DNA of 59,767 nt from an uncultured Lachnospiraceae bacterium (GTDB taxonomy: Bacteria > Bacillota > Clostridia > Lachnospirales > Lachnospiraceae), in contig CANOEC010000024.1 in the NCBI GenBank assembly GCA_947564735.1, forward strand, positions 1 through 59,767, in the 5' to 3' direction. A program made the translations under genes and the position numbers. Of the stretch, positions 1 through 8,941 are shown piece by piece. The notes beneath the pieces are model-generated. The model was not told where the DNA came from. It ran no database searches and was given only the letters and a program-made list of their open reading frames with translations. Numbering within the stretch: the first letter of the stretch is position 1; every line of letters begins with the position of its first letter.

Positions 1-1
1 T

Positions 2-48
2 AGTACTTCTCCACGAAACAGCCTCTGCTGTGAGTGGCTAGAAGTACT
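2..48 (-). terminator. Imperfect hairpin just past the SGNH gene
   Basis: The outer arms at 2-10 and 40-48 are exact reverse complements (agtacttct / agaagtact). Inside them ccac pairs with gtgg and acag with ctgt, leaving small bulges. It lies directly downstream of the minus-strand SGNH gene that stops at 56, so a 3' end structure or terminator is likely. The window edge hides whether a T-run follows. Confidence 0.4.
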
Positions 49-55
49 TCTCACA

Positions 56-1174
56 CTATTCTTGCGGATAGAAATCAGCCATAATCAGTCTGACTAAAAG
101 GTCGGAATACATTTTCGCTCCCGTCTCCGATAAGTGAATCCCGTCTATCATATACTCATCGGAATTATATGCATTAATCCCGCTTTCCTCCATCGCATTA
201 TAGAAGATTACGCCGTCTTCCTTATGCTGCTCCGCCACATACCCGCATACTCTTGCATAGGATACCATAGAACCGTATCCGTAGTCTATAGAATAACTGT
301 CGCCTACAAATGTTTCCCCATCAAATATCTGGCAGAAATGTGGTGCGATCATGATAATCTTAGCATCCGGATATGCATTGTGCAACTGTATCACCGCCGA
401 ATCAAGCGCTCCCGCATAAGTCCGTATGGCATCCACATCCCTGACTCCGCCGCCTTCCATATACTTGCTGATGGGCACCTGCGAAAGAAAATCGTTAATC
501 CCATATTCTATCACAAAATAATCGGTTTTACTGAAATCACATTCCTTCAACACTTTTCCCGCGTTGTAGCCTTCAAAAATATCGGGCTTGATATCTCCTT
601 TCATCGCATGGACAACGCCGAGCAGCGAACGCGATTCCCACATGTCATAACCTGCCGGTTCATTCGCAAGCAGCGCTGCCGTCGTTCCTCCCATCGCCAT
701 ATTATAAACCTCGGCGTTACAGGCTGCTCCTACTAGGTCAGCCACCCCGACCGTATTGACATCCTCTTCCGTAATGCTGTCGCCCAAGAACACAATCTGC
801 ATTGCACGGGCATCGCCTGCCGTATTATCCGAGACAACCGGCGCCAAATCCGATGCTGATACACTGTCCGGGGCTTCAACTGTATTGGTCAGCGTCTTAT
901 CCGGTTCCGGCTCCGCCGCCTGTTCCACGCCTGCCGTGGGAATTGTTTCCGTTCCCACATCCGGTTCCCCCTTTAACTCATTCCATTCCGCCTTCAGTTC
1001 CTGCACGGTCTGATGATTCTCTTCTTCTAATGCCAGCCGCTCCTTTTCAACCCGCATCTGCGCCTGCCCATAGATAATCTCTATAATCGCCAAAATGCAG
1101 AATCCGATCAGCACGGTAAGTAATAGTACACTGCTGTTATGACTGTTTCTCCTTGCACTTCTTCTATTGTCCAT
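56..1174 (-). CDS. Membrane-anchored SGNH/GDSL esterase or acetyltransferase
   Basis: A 372-residue protein with a short basic N-terminus, one membrane segment (about 15-36), a charged probable coiled coil (40-70) and a low-complexity Pro/Glu/Thr linker to about 120. The SGNH domain follows: GDS at 131-133 (nucleophile Ser133), block II Gly near 162, block III GxND around Asn227, and block V DGIH with Asp344 and His347. All catalytic blocks are present, so it should be active on the outer face of the membrane. SGNH proteins of this layout often remove or transfer acetyl groups on polysaccharides. The neighbouring MBOAT genes support a role in O-acetylation. It is divergent from the membrane protein at 1396. 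The exact substrate cannot be read from the sequence. Confidence 0.85.
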   Translation of the reverse strand: MDNRRSARRNSHNSSVLLLTVLIGFCILAIIEIIYGQAQMRVEKERLALEEENHQTVQELKAEWNELKGEPDVGTETIPTAGVEQAAEPEPDKTLTNTVEAPDSVSASDLAPVVSDNTAGDARAMQIVFLGDSITEEDVNTVGVADLVGAACNAEVYNMAMGGTTAALLANEPAGYDMWESRSLLGVVHAMKGDIKPDIFEGYNAGKVLKECDFSKTDYFVIEYGINDFLSQVPISKYMEGGGVRDVDAIRTYAGALDSAVIQLHNAYPDAKIIMIAPHFCQIFDGETFVGDSYSIDYGYGSMVSYARVCGYVAEQHKEDGVIFYNAMEESGINAYNSDEYMIDGIHLSETGAKMYSDLLVRLIMADFYPQE

Positions 1175-1284
1175 CTCTCAATCCTGCCTTTCTGAAATAC
1201 TGATAAACATATACTTCTATGGTCAGCATATCACTTTTTCATCGCTTTGGGGAAATTCTTTTTCATAATTAAGAAACCTTTCAA

Positions 1285-1298
1285 AATTCTTAAGAATT
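1285..1298. other. 14-bp perfect palindrome upstream of a promoter
   Basis: The sequence aattcttaagaatt is self-complementary and sits 16 bases before the predicted -35 box of the gene at 1396, in the 221-bp divergent gap between that gene and the SGNH gene. It could be a regulator binding site. It is AT-rich and chance is not excluded. Confidence 0.25.
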
Positions 1299-1313
1299 GG
1301 GGATGATTTCTAT

Positions 1314-1343
1314 TTGTAACCAGTCCCTGTTATAGTATATAAT
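1314..1343 (+). promoter_or_regulatory. Sigma-A type promoter for the gene at 1396
   Basis: TTGTAA (1314-1319) and TATAAT (1338-1343) are separated by 18 bases, followed by an A-rich start region about 50 bases before the ATG at 1396. The match to vegetative promoters is good. No mapped transcript supports it. Confidence 0.5.
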
Positions 1344-1395
1344 AAAAAAAACAGAAATATGCACTACATACCGATACAAAAGAAAGGAATCCCTT

Positions 1396-3231
1396 ATGTC
1401 ACTTGTTGTTCAAGGCTCGCAGCCCTCTCCCGCCACACCGGTTCTGTCCGATGTCCTAACGCGCAGAAGATATGAAAATAACGGTTCTTCCTCCTCCACA
1501 TGGCAGTGGCGGCTTTTTTTTCTTTTGTTCGTCATTGCATTTTACGGCATAGAACTATTATGGGTTCATCCGGTAGACGGCATCAACGATGACTGGGGCA
1601 TGTACAGTACCTTGTCAGGCGCCTATCTGGGCTATCCCGAAGCGCATGTTCTTTTTTTCCTATATCCTTTGTCATGGCTGCTCGCCAAGCTGTATGGGCT
1701 TTGCAGCTTTATCCCATGGTTCGGCATTTTCCAGCATGCCGTTCAGATACTCAGCCTCTATGCGGTCTATCATCGCAGTATGCAGATATGGTACCGCCAC
1801 AACAGCCCTGACAAGCTATGGAAACCGGCGCTTACGCTTACCTGTTTTCTATTCTTTCTTGTCAACCTCAATGTGATATCCGAAGCGCAGTACACTACGA
1901 CCGCCGGGCTTTGTGCCGCTGCAGCCGTATTCTGTTTTGTGACGACAAAAACCGCTGCTTCCACGGCTTCTTTTTTGAAAAACTGTATTCCGACATTTCT
2001 TTTTGCATGGATTTCTTACAGTATGCGCCAGAACATATTTTATCTGATGCTTCCAATGGCGGGAACCCTCTGGATTGCCAAGTGGATTAACGCATACTGG
2101 AACGGTTATAGGCAGATAGCCCGCAAGCTTCTTTGTTTTGCGCTGATTCTGCTTGCCGGTATGGGGATTCTGTACGGGCTTCATGCCGTAGCGTACTCTG
2201 AACAAAAATGGTCCGATTTCCGCAAGATCAATCACTACAGAGAACGGGTCGGCGATTTCTATACATGGCCGGAATACGAGGAGTGTTCTGCCGCACTGGA
2301 AGAACTGGGCATTAGTGAAACCGAATACAGTTACCGCAAAGGCGGCGCGCCCCACATCGGCTACAACATGTCCGTGGAAGACTGGAAGCAGATGCACGAT
2401 ATCGCAAGGGAATGTTATCTGGCGCGCACCGATACCGTTTCCCGTTTAAAGAACATTGTAAAGGGCAGCATTATGGTCTTTATCTATAAAGACGGCATGC
2501 AGCCTGCCAATCTGCTCGCACTGTTTCTCATGCCCTTGACCCTGCTGCTCATTTTCATGCGCCGCAATCTGCGTGCACTTATGGTATTTATTCTATATTT
2601 TGCCGGACGCATGGTCAGTTGGGGGTATGTTCTGTACGAGGGACGTTTTCCGAAACGCATCATACAGCCGCTCATCACAATGGACTGCCTTGTCCTGCTC
2701 GGCATCCTGCTAAGCTTCAATCTGCTGCGCGCCGAACGTGCCAAACGCTATCTTGTCGTCTTGCCGGTCATTCTGCTCTTGAGCGCAGTCTCGCTGCTCA
2801 TTACCAGACATGATATCGACAGAAACTACCGCGTGCATGAGGATACATGGAAGGAACTTAAGGCATACTGCCACTCCCATCCGGAGAATCTCTACATATG
2901 GACTTATAGTTCCGGCACATTGGAGAATTATTGCGAATCGCCATTCGATATGACATTAGACACCTACAATAATTTTATCTATACAAACTGGGGCGTTGTC
3001 TGCAATCCGAATACCAAGACCAAGCTGGAGCAGTACGGCGTTGAAAACTTCGGGCAGGATTTGGCGGACAGCAACAACACCTATTTTATCTTACAGGAAG
3101 CGCCTCATAACGATGAACATCCCGTACTTATGTACTTCCGGCACACTTACGATAAGAAATGTGAAATCATAGATACATTCACTGCAGGGGATACGGTCTA
3201 TGCGGTGTATCAGCTACAGCCCACAAACTAA
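1396..3231 (+). CDS. Polytopic membrane protein, GT-C glycosyltransferase-like
   Basis: A 611-residue protein with a Ser/Pro-rich cytoplasmic N-terminus, then about eleven hydrophobic segments and a C-terminal soluble domain from about 475. An Asn-Asp-Asp-Trp motif follows the first membrane helix in the first outer loop (near residue 69). An acidic pair at this place is what lipid-linked-sugar GT-C enzymes use. The neighbours are polysaccharide genes, so transfer of a sugar from a polyprenyl carrier is likely. AAAGGA lies 7 bases before the ATG. No close family was recognised by eye, and a structural role in the locus without catalysis is possible. Confidence 0.7.
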   Translation: MSLVVQGSQPSPATPVLSDVLTRRRYENNGSSSSTWQWRLFFLLFVIAFYGIELLWVHPVDGINDDWGMYSTLSGAYLGYPEAHVLFFLYPLSWLLAKLYGLCSFIPWFGIFQHAVQILSLYAVYHRSMQIWYRHNSPDKLWKPALTLTCFLFFLVNLNVISEAQYTTTAGLCAAAAVFCFVTTKTAASTASFLKNCIPTFLFAWISYSMRQNIFYLMLPMAGTLWIAKWINAYWNGYRQIARKLLCFALILLAGMGILYGLHAVAYSEQKWSDFRKINHYRERVGDFYTWPEYEECSAALEELGISETEYSYRKGGAPHIGYNMSVEDWKQMHDIARECYLARTDTVSRLKNIVKGSIMVFIYKDGMQPANLLALFLMPLTLLLIFMRRNLRALMVFILYFAGRMVSWGYVLYEGRFPKRIIQPLITMDCLVLLGILLSFNLLRAERAKRYLVVLPVILLLSAVSLLITRHDIDRNYRVHEDTWKELKAYCHSHPENLYIWTYSSGTLENYCESPFDMTLDTYNNFIYTNWGVVCNPNTKTKLEQYGVENFGQDLADSNNTYFILQEAPHNDEHPVLMYFRHTYDKKCEIIDTFTAGDTVYAVYQLQPTN

Positions 3232-3253
3232 ACCCATTCCAATATCAGAACAA

Positions 3254-3370
3254 AATGCCTTCGGCATTATGTTCGGAAGAACCTTCGGTTCTTCCACTTT
3301 TGTCGAAGTTTCCTAATCCTACAAGAAAAAATCGAGCAAGCTCGATTGCGAGATTCGCTTCGCGAACTCG
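3254..3370. repeat. Cluster of four short hairpins
   Basis: Four back-to-back inverted repeats lie between convergent genes: 3254-3268 (6-bp stem), 3275-3295 (9-bp stem), 3330-3347 (8-bp stem, loop aa) and 3349-3370 (9 bp with one bulge). Three of them close on the same ttc triloop. No T-run follows them directly. They may act together as a transcription barrier between the two genes, or be a mobile intergenic repeat. The rest of the 258-bp gap holds only an imperfect stem (gcccttgac / gtccaagggc) near 3430-3465. Confidence 0.6.
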
Positions 3371-3489
3371 TGCACAAATGAAACATTCTTCCACTCTTTG
3401 GCGAAATTTCCTATTATATAAAGACGAACGCCCTTGACACTGTGCTGCAATTGTCCAAGGGCATGTTTGCGCCGTTCCAGTAATCCTGC

Positions 3490-4449
3490 CTACTCCGTTT
3501 TATTGACTCGTCTGGTCACCAGCATCAGACGGTACTCGAAATCCCTTCTGTTCTTTAACGCCATATTGGACAAAATCAAGCCCGCAAACAACGACTGTAT
3601 CGCTGCGAGTCCGATAAATCCGCAGACGAAAAGCGTCGGGAAGCGCAGTACAAGCCCTGTCTCAATATATGCAATCAAAATCGGGATAAACAATACCACC
3701 GCGATAACCGCCAGAAAAAGCGAACATACTCCGAAAAATCCCAGTGGTTTATAATCCCTGTATAATTTCAAAATCGTATGCAGCACCTTAAAGCCATCGG
3801 AAAATGTATTAAGCTTCGATTCGCTTCCCTCCGGTCTGTCACGGTAATCCACGATGACATTCTCAATCTGCATATTGTTGTAGACGGCATGAATCGTCAT
3901 CTCCGTCTCTATCTCAAATCCCGTGGACAACACAGGGAAGGTCTTCACAAATCCGTAACTGAATGCCCGAAATCCGGTCATAATATCCTTAATCTCACAG
4001 TGGAACAGCCGGTTGATACTGCTTCTGACAATGGTATTGCCGAAATTGTGGAAGGGCCTTTTATTTTCCGTAAAATAGGTGGAAGAAAGCCTGTCACCCA
4101 CCACCATATCAGCATTGTGGCACAGTACCTTCTCCGCCATTTCCCCTGCATACTCCATCGGATAAGTGTCATCGCCGTCCACCATGATATAGCACTCCGC
4201 CTCAATCTCGCGGAACATCCGGCGTATCACATTCCCCTTGCCCTGCATATGCTCATATCTGATAACGGCTCCCGCTTCCCTTGCAAGCTCCACGGTCCGA
4301 TCCGTAGAATTGTTATCATAAACATACACCACGGCGTCAGGCAATGCGGTTCTCGCATCCCTCACCACCTTGGCAATCGTTTTCTCTTCATTATAGCATG
4401 GTACCAAAACAGCTATCTTATCCATCTCATTATCCAACTTTCCGGTCAT
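3490..4449 (-). CDS. Family 2 glycosyltransferase, DPM1-like, with two membrane helices
   Basis: A 319-residue protein. The GT-A domain occupies roughly 10-230, with the PCYNEEKT start typical of polyprenyl-phosphate glycosyltransferases, a DNNSTD segment and DGDDTYP as the metal-binding DxD region. Two hydrophobic segments (about 238-262 and 270-293) end the protein. Such enzymes load a hexose from a nucleotide sugar onto undecaprenyl phosphate at the inner membrane face. The start at 4449 has AGGG four bases upstream; the Met eight codons further in (4425) would start just before the domain and is also possible. Next to a GT-C-like protein, it may supply the lipid-linked sugar donor. Confidence 0.88.
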   Translation of the reverse strand: MTGKLDNEMDKIAVLVPCYNEEKTIAKVVRDARTALPDAVVYVYDNNSTDRTVELAREAGAVIRYEHMQGKGNVIRRMFREIEAECYIMVDGDDTYPMEYAGEMAEKVLCHNADMVVGDRLSSTYFTENKRPFHNFGNTIVRSSINRLFHCEIKDIMTGFRAFSYGFVKTFPVLSTGFEIETEMTIHAVYNNMQIENVIVDYRDRPEGSESKLNTFSDGFKVLHTILKLYRDYKPLGFFGVCSLFLAVIAVVLFIPILIAYIETGLVLRFPTLFVCGFIGLAAIQSLFAGLILSNMALKNRRDFEYRLMLVTRRVNKTE

Positions 4450-4471
4450 AATCCCTGTATCACTTCAGCAA

Positions 4472-4514
4472 GAATTACAGAGTAATTCCTGCTGCGCAAG
4501 CCGTTTGGCTTGTG
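4472..4514. other. Two adjacent hairpins between GT2 and MBOAT genes
   Basis: The first hairpin is gaattac-aga-gtaattc (4472-4488). The second is a caagcc-gttt-ggcttg stem (4497-4512), extendable by two pairs and followed on the plus strand by tatattttat. Both flanking genes are on the minus strand, so the T-run faces the wrong way for a simple terminator of the MBOAT gene. Confidence 0.4.
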
Positions 4515-4555
4515 TATATTTTATCATACTATCTTATTCTTTACTATCTGTTTTC

Positions 4556-6127
4556 CTAAAATCCCTGATAGATAAATTCTCCTGCACTGTATCCGGGACC
4601 ATAGCAGCCAAGTAAAATCACTGCAAACAACAGTGCATACCAGACAATCCAGCGCACAAGCAGCGGCTTGTCCGCTATCCTGTCCCTGACGGTGCCTTTG
4701 CTTTGCGCTATAGACACGGCATACAAGACAAACAACGCCGCTACGACAATCACCGCCTCAATCGGGTCAAGTCCCAGACTAAGCAACGAACCGTCCCACA
4801 ACACAGAAGGGTTCCAGACACATACCGCACCCCGAAGCATCTTAAAAGCGTCTCCCACCGATGCGGCGCGGAAAAATAAATCTCCGATACATACGAGGAA
4901 AAATGTCCGCACAATCCGAATCACTCTGACCGCCTTCCCACCGGCGTCTATATGCCATCGCTCCATCAGACGCGCACAAGGCGGCGCTAAAAGCTCCTCC
5001 ATCACAATATAGAACCAGTGGAGCAGACCCGATCCAATCACGAACTTCCAGTCGCCTCCATGCCAGATTCCAACCGTCAGCCAGAGCACGAACATTGCCG
5101 CAAACGTTGCATACTGCTTTCCCTTTTTCTTACCAAACTTTTTCTTCCATGACTGATTCAGATTCGTAAAAAATTTTGTGCGCAGCACAGGATAGAACAC
5201 ATACTCCTTCATCCACACGCCGAGCGTGATATGCCATCTGCGCCAATACTCGGCAATACTGCCCGCAAAAAACGGCGTCTGGAAGTTCTCCGGCAGCAGA
5301 ATGCCGAAGCTCTCCGATATGCCCAGAACAATGTCCATGCATCCCGAAAAATCCGTGTAGAGCTGAAAGGCATAACATGCAGTAGCAACCCAGATGAACA
5401 TACCCGGATAACCGGCATACCCGCCATAAACCGTATCCACCAGCATTCCCAGCCGCTCTGCAATCACAAGTTTCTTAAAAAATCCCCACAGCATACGCTG
5501 CAGTCCTCTCGTCACTCTTCTGTAATCAAAGGGATGCGGCTCAAAAAACTGTTCCCCGTGCTCTCTGTATTTGAGAATCGGTCCCGAAATGATAACCGGA
5601 AAGTACATGCCGTACAGCATCAGTTTGAAATAATTCTTCTGCGGCTTGGCAATTCCATAGTATACGTCAATCACATATCCGAGCAGAGAAAAGGTATAGA
5701 ACGACACACCCAGCGGAACCAGGAAATCCACGCTCTGAATCAGTTCTTCGTTACTTCCGAATAAACGTGCAATACCGTCAATCGTATAAATACCAAAATT
5801 AACATATTTGAGCGCCACCAGAATGCCGATGTTGACCAATATAGTCACTATCAATATCCGGCGCCTCCTTTTTTCACTTAGGCAGTTTCCCTGCCCGTTC
5901 TCCTCTTTTTCTTCCCGAACGGAAGAAGCCGTCAGCAGACGAATCCCCACATAGCACGCCGTCACGGAAACAATCGGATAGAGAATCAGCATACCGTTTC
6001 CGCCAAGAAGATAATACGCAATACTACACACTAACAAAAGCCCCCACTGCATTTTGCCGGGGAGCACATAATATAACAGTAATAAAACTGCAAAAAAACA
6101 CAAAAAATAGAATGACGTAATTCCCAT
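4556..6127 (-). CDS. MBOAT family O-acyltransferase
   Basis: About 523 residues with roughly twelve membrane segments. The family signature is visible: the RRWHITLGVWMKEYVFYP stretch and the GIWHG motif carrying the invariant membrane His. AlgI/PatA-type MBOAT proteins move acetyl groups across the membrane for attachment to extracellular sugars. The reading frame opens further upstream at a TTG (6163) and an ATG (6157), but family members normally begin at the stretch MGITSFYFLCFF, so the ATG at 6127 is preferred; its ribosome site is weak (GGA). It is divergent from another MBOAT gene at 6355. No SGNH partner is adjacent, and the one at 56-1174 is the nearest on this strand. Confidence 0.88.
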   Translation of the reverse strand: MGITSFYFLCFFAVLLLLYYVLPGKMQWGLLLVCSIAYYLLGGNGMLILYPIVSVTACYVGIRLLTASSVREEKEENGQGNCLSEKRRRRILIVTILVNIGILVALKYVNFGIYTIDGIARLFGSNEELIQSVDFLVPLGVSFYTFSLLGYVIDVYYGIAKPQKNYFKLMLYGMYFPVIISGPILKYREHGEQFFEPHPFDYRRVTRGLQRMLWGFFKKLVIAERLGMLVDTVYGGYAGYPGMFIWVATACYAFQLYTDFSGCMDIVLGISESFGILLPENFQTPFFAGSIAEYWRRWHITLGVWMKEYVFYPVLRTKFFTNLNQSWKKKFGKKKGKQYATFAAMFVLWLTVGIWHGGDWKFVIGSGLLHWFYIVMEELLAPPCARLMERWHIDAGGKAVRVIRIVRTFFLVCIGDLFFRAASVGDAFKMLRGAVCVWNPSVLWDGSLLSLGLDPIEAVIVVAALFVLYAVSIAQSKGTVRDRIADKPLLVRWIVWYALLFAVILLGCYGPGYSAGEFIYQGF

Positions 6128-6262
6128 GTCTGCATCCATTCTGATAGACTGATACATCCGCAAACTTTCCCTATATCAGAATGCGGAATTATTTAAATTT
6201 TATCACAGAAACAACCGAAAAGAAACCTCTTTTACATCTCTTTTACGGACAGGATTTTCAAT

Positions 6263-6291
6263 TTGCATATTTCATATAAATAGAGTAGAAT
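6263..6291 (+). promoter_or_regulatory. Sigma-A type promoter for the MBOAT-SGNH pair
   Basis: TTGCAT (6263-6268) and TAGAAT (6286-6291) are spaced by 17 bases and lie about 64 bases before the ATG at 6355, in the divergent gap between two MBOAT genes. Confidence 0.5.
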
Positions 6292-6354
6292 TGCTATAGC
6301 CAGCATACGGCACGTCATGCAGCGCAGGAAATCTGCCGCGCGAGGAGAATGTTT

Positions 6355-7809
6355 ATGTTATTTAATTCTGTATCTTTCGGAATATTTATCATTATCGTAT
6401 GGATACTTTACTATCTTGTACCACATAAATACAGATGGATTTTTCTGCTTGCCGCCAGCTATGTATTCTATATGAATCTTCATATCGGCTACGGCATTTT
6501 GCTGTTTGCAGCAACGGCATTGACCTATCTGCTTGCCCGCAGGCTGGAAGCGGCGCAGACAGACGCCGCCAAAAAACGCTGTCTTTTGGGAGGCGTTCTG
6601 CCACTCGTGCTGATACTGCTCTTCTACAAGACTGCGAGTCCCGTAATCGAACGGCTGAATCTGCTGATCGACGCAGGACGTCTTTCCATCCAGCCCCTCA
6701 CCGTGAGGATTCTTCTTCCCGCCGGCGTCTCCTTCTACTTTTTCCAGTCAATGGGGTATCTGATCGACGTATACCGTGGCAAAATAAAAGCGGAGCGTCA
6801 CTTCGGTTATTATGCTCTTTTTGTATCATTTTTTCCCCAGCTTCTGGCAGGACCCATCGGCAGGGCAGACAGCCTGCTGCCCCAATACAAGAAGAAACGC
6901 CCCTTTGATTATGCCAGCGCCACTTACGGCTTAAAGCTCATGACGTGGGGATATTTTAAGAAGCTTGTGATTGCCGACGTCTTCGCCGGCATCGTCAACA
7001 AAATATATGATAACGCGCACGCCTATGTGGGACTTGTCTTTCTCATTGTTACGGTCATGTTTGCCATCGAAATCTACTGCGATTTCTCAGGCTATTCCGA
7101 TATCGCAATCGGCTGCGCCAAGCTGTTTGGCATCGATCTGATGACCAATTTCAAGAGTCCCTATTTTTCCTTCTCCATCAAGGAATTCTGGAGCCGCTGG
7201 CATATCTCGCTCTCCTCATGGTTTCGGGATTATGTCTACATTCCTCTCGGCGGCAACCGGGTGCCGCGATGGCGCAACTATCTGAATCTGCTGCTCACCT
7301 TCTTGGTGAGCGGCTTCTGGCACGGAAGCAGCCTCACCTATCTTCTCTGGGGCGGCATCCACGGCATATTACAGATTATCGAGACATTTATCTCGACCTC
7401 CTATTACAAGGAAAAGAACAAGGAATCCGTTAAGCGGCAAAAACGCTGGTGGCAGCTTCCGCTTACATTTACTCTTTTATGTTTTACATGGATTTTCTTC
7501 CGCGCTAACACGATAGAGGACGCCATCTGGGTCATCTCGAGGCTTTTCTGGAATCTGTCCGATTTTGGAAGCTACCTGCAGACCGCCATTATCTGTCTTG
7601 GCGTCTCGCCGGCTGCGGCAATGGGCATGATACTGTCTGTCCTCGTACTTGCCGTCTATGACTTTGCCGCCCTAAAATGTGACGTAATCGCCGCCTTCTC
7701 GAAGCAAAAATGTTTCATCCGCTGGCCGGTGTACGTACTGTTCTTGGTTGTCATTGTCCTGTTTGCCCCCAAAGGCGTTGCCACTGAATTTATCTATTTT
7801 CAGTTCTGA
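6355..7809 (+). CDS. MBOAT family O-acyltransferase (AlgI/DltB-like)
   Basis: A 484-residue membrane protein beginning MLFNSVSFGIF, the usual MBOAT N-terminus. It carries DFSGYSDIAIG, FWSRWHISLSSWFRDYVYIP and GFWHGSSLTYLLWGGIHG, which contain both conserved His residues of the AlgI group. Length and order fit intact family members. There are two in-frame ATGs: the second (6355) has AGGAG seven bases away, while the first (6349) overlaps the ribosome site. The SGNH-like gene 90 bases downstream is the likely periplasmic or extracellular partner, as AlgI works with AlgX/AlgJ and PatA with PatB. Predicted role: export of acetyl groups for polysaccharide O-acetylation. Confidence 0.92.
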   Translation: MLFNSVSFGIFIIIVWILYYLVPHKYRWIFLLAASYVFYMNLHIGYGILLFAATALTYLLARRLEAAQTDAAKKRCLLGGVLPLVLILLFYKTASPVIERLNLLIDAGRLSIQPLTVRILLPAGVSFYFFQSMGYLIDVYRGKIKAERHFGYYALFVSFFPQLLAGPIGRADSLLPQYKKKRPFDYASATYGLKLMTWGYFKKLVIADVFAGIVNKIYDNAHAYVGLVFLIVTVMFAIEIYCDFSGYSDIAIGCAKLFGIDLMTNFKSPYFSFSIKEFWSRWHISLSSWFRDYVYIPLGGNRVPRWRNYLNLLLTFLVSGFWHGSSLTYLLWGGIHGILQIIETFISTSYYKEKNKESVKRQKRWWQLPLTFTLLCFTWIFFRANTIEDAIWVISRLFWNLSDFGSYLQTAIICLGVSPAAAMGMILSVLVLAVYDFAALKCDVIAAFSKQKCFIRWPVYVLFLVVIVLFAPKGVATEFIYFQF

Positions 7810-7899
7810 TAAGGTCTGACATCCGTGAAACAGCCCGGCACAGACAGGTAGACCGCTGACAGAATTTGCGCAGAATCAAAGAAAGGAATTGCCATAGCT

Positions 7900-8865
7900 A
7901 TGAAAAAACAATATGACATGTTACGTTTCGTATTAAAATGCATCCTGCTCCCGGCAGCGGCTGTGCTCATCATCTGCCTGCTGAACAAGCCTTACAAGGA
8001 AATCAATGAGCAGAAGTATGCAGACATTGCCAAATTCGGTATGCTCGGACACACGTACCCGGAAGTCCATCTGGGTAATCTCGGAAGCTCCCACGGCGCC
8101 TATGATTTCGTCTATGACAACATTTCCGTCATGGGCTACGCCTGCTTCAACTTCGCCAACACCAGCCAGAGTTATGATTATGACTACGCGCTTTTAAAAG
8201 AATACGGGCATTATATGACTGACGGAAGCGTCCTGTACATTCCCGTATCCTACTTTTCCTTCAACAACGAAGTCGTAACCGAAGAGGAGGCGGAAGCATT
8301 GAGCGTCCGCTATTACCACTGTCTTTCGCCGGAAAACATTCCCGATTACGACCCCTATATAGACCTGATCACCAACAAAATGCCGATTCTGTCCGCCGGG
8401 CAGGATATTCTGAAGCTGTTTCCTGCCTTAGATACCGCGTTGACTGCCCATGCAGCCAATGATGGAGTTGACGTGGAAGAATTTGCCAGAAGGGCGAAGG
8501 AACGTTACAGCAGACATTTTGACAACAAAGACGAGTATTTCATGCCCGAACGAATTGAAGAACTGTATGCCATTATCAATTATTGTAAAGAAAACAACAT
8601 TACACCGGTTCTGATTACCACACCCTTTTCCCAGTACTATACGGAACTGATTTCGCAGGAATTCCTGCAAGAGTTCCATGATACCGTCACTAAAATTGCA
8701 AGTGACACAGGTGTCAACTATTATGACTATTCCCATGACGAACGCTTCGGTACACATCTGGAATGGTTCTCGGACTCCGACCATCTCAATGAGGCAGGCG
8801 CCGCATACTTCTCACAGATACTGTGGTCCGAAATCGAAGAAATAAAACGCTACCACCCGTCATGA
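7900..8865 (+). CDS. SGNH-like O-acetyltransferase partner protein
   Basis: A 321-residue protein with one N-terminal membrane segment (about 9-27) and an outside SGNH fold. The nucleophile motif is GSSHG (62-66), and the C-terminal acid-His pair is Asp292/His295 in the DSDHLNEAGA stretch. Although its motif is GSS rather than GDS, this pattern is usual for proteins that take acetyl groups from an MBOAT partner (AlgX, AlgJ and DltD type). AAAGGAA lies upstream of the ATG. It follows the MBOAT gene at 6355 in the same direction with no promoter seen between, so they are probably co-transcribed. The accepting sugar is unknown. Confidence 0.8.
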   Translation: MKKQYDMLRFVLKCILLPAAAVLIICLLNKPYKEINEQKYADIAKFGMLGHTYPEVHLGNLGSSHGAYDFVYDNISVMGYACFNFANTSQSYDYDYALLKEYGHYMTDGSVLYIPVSYFSFNNEVVTEEEAEALSVRYYHCLSPENIPDYDPYIDLITNKMPILSAGQDILKLFPALDTALTAHAANDGVDVEEFARRAKERYSRHFDNKDEYFMPERIEELYAIINYCKENNITPVLITTPFSQYYTELISQEFLQEFHDTVTKIASDTGVNYYDYSHDERFGTHLEWFSDSDHLNEAGAAYFSQILWSEIEEIKRYHPS

Positions 8866-8941
8866 CATCGGACAAATTGTACAGCGCTGCCGCCCGTCAT
8901 GGTCCCGGACAGCCTGCTCGGAGCCGCTCCACCTTCTGCGT

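Noticed and set aside
1849-2397. Open frame of 182 codons on the minus strand inside the membrane protein gene at 1396
   Set aside because: It lies antisense to a gene with clear membrane pattern, has no ribosome site and no family features.
5231-5764. Plus-strand open frame of 177 codons inside the MBOAT gene
   Set aside because: It is the shadow of a well-supported MBOAT gene, has an odd composition and no ribosome site.
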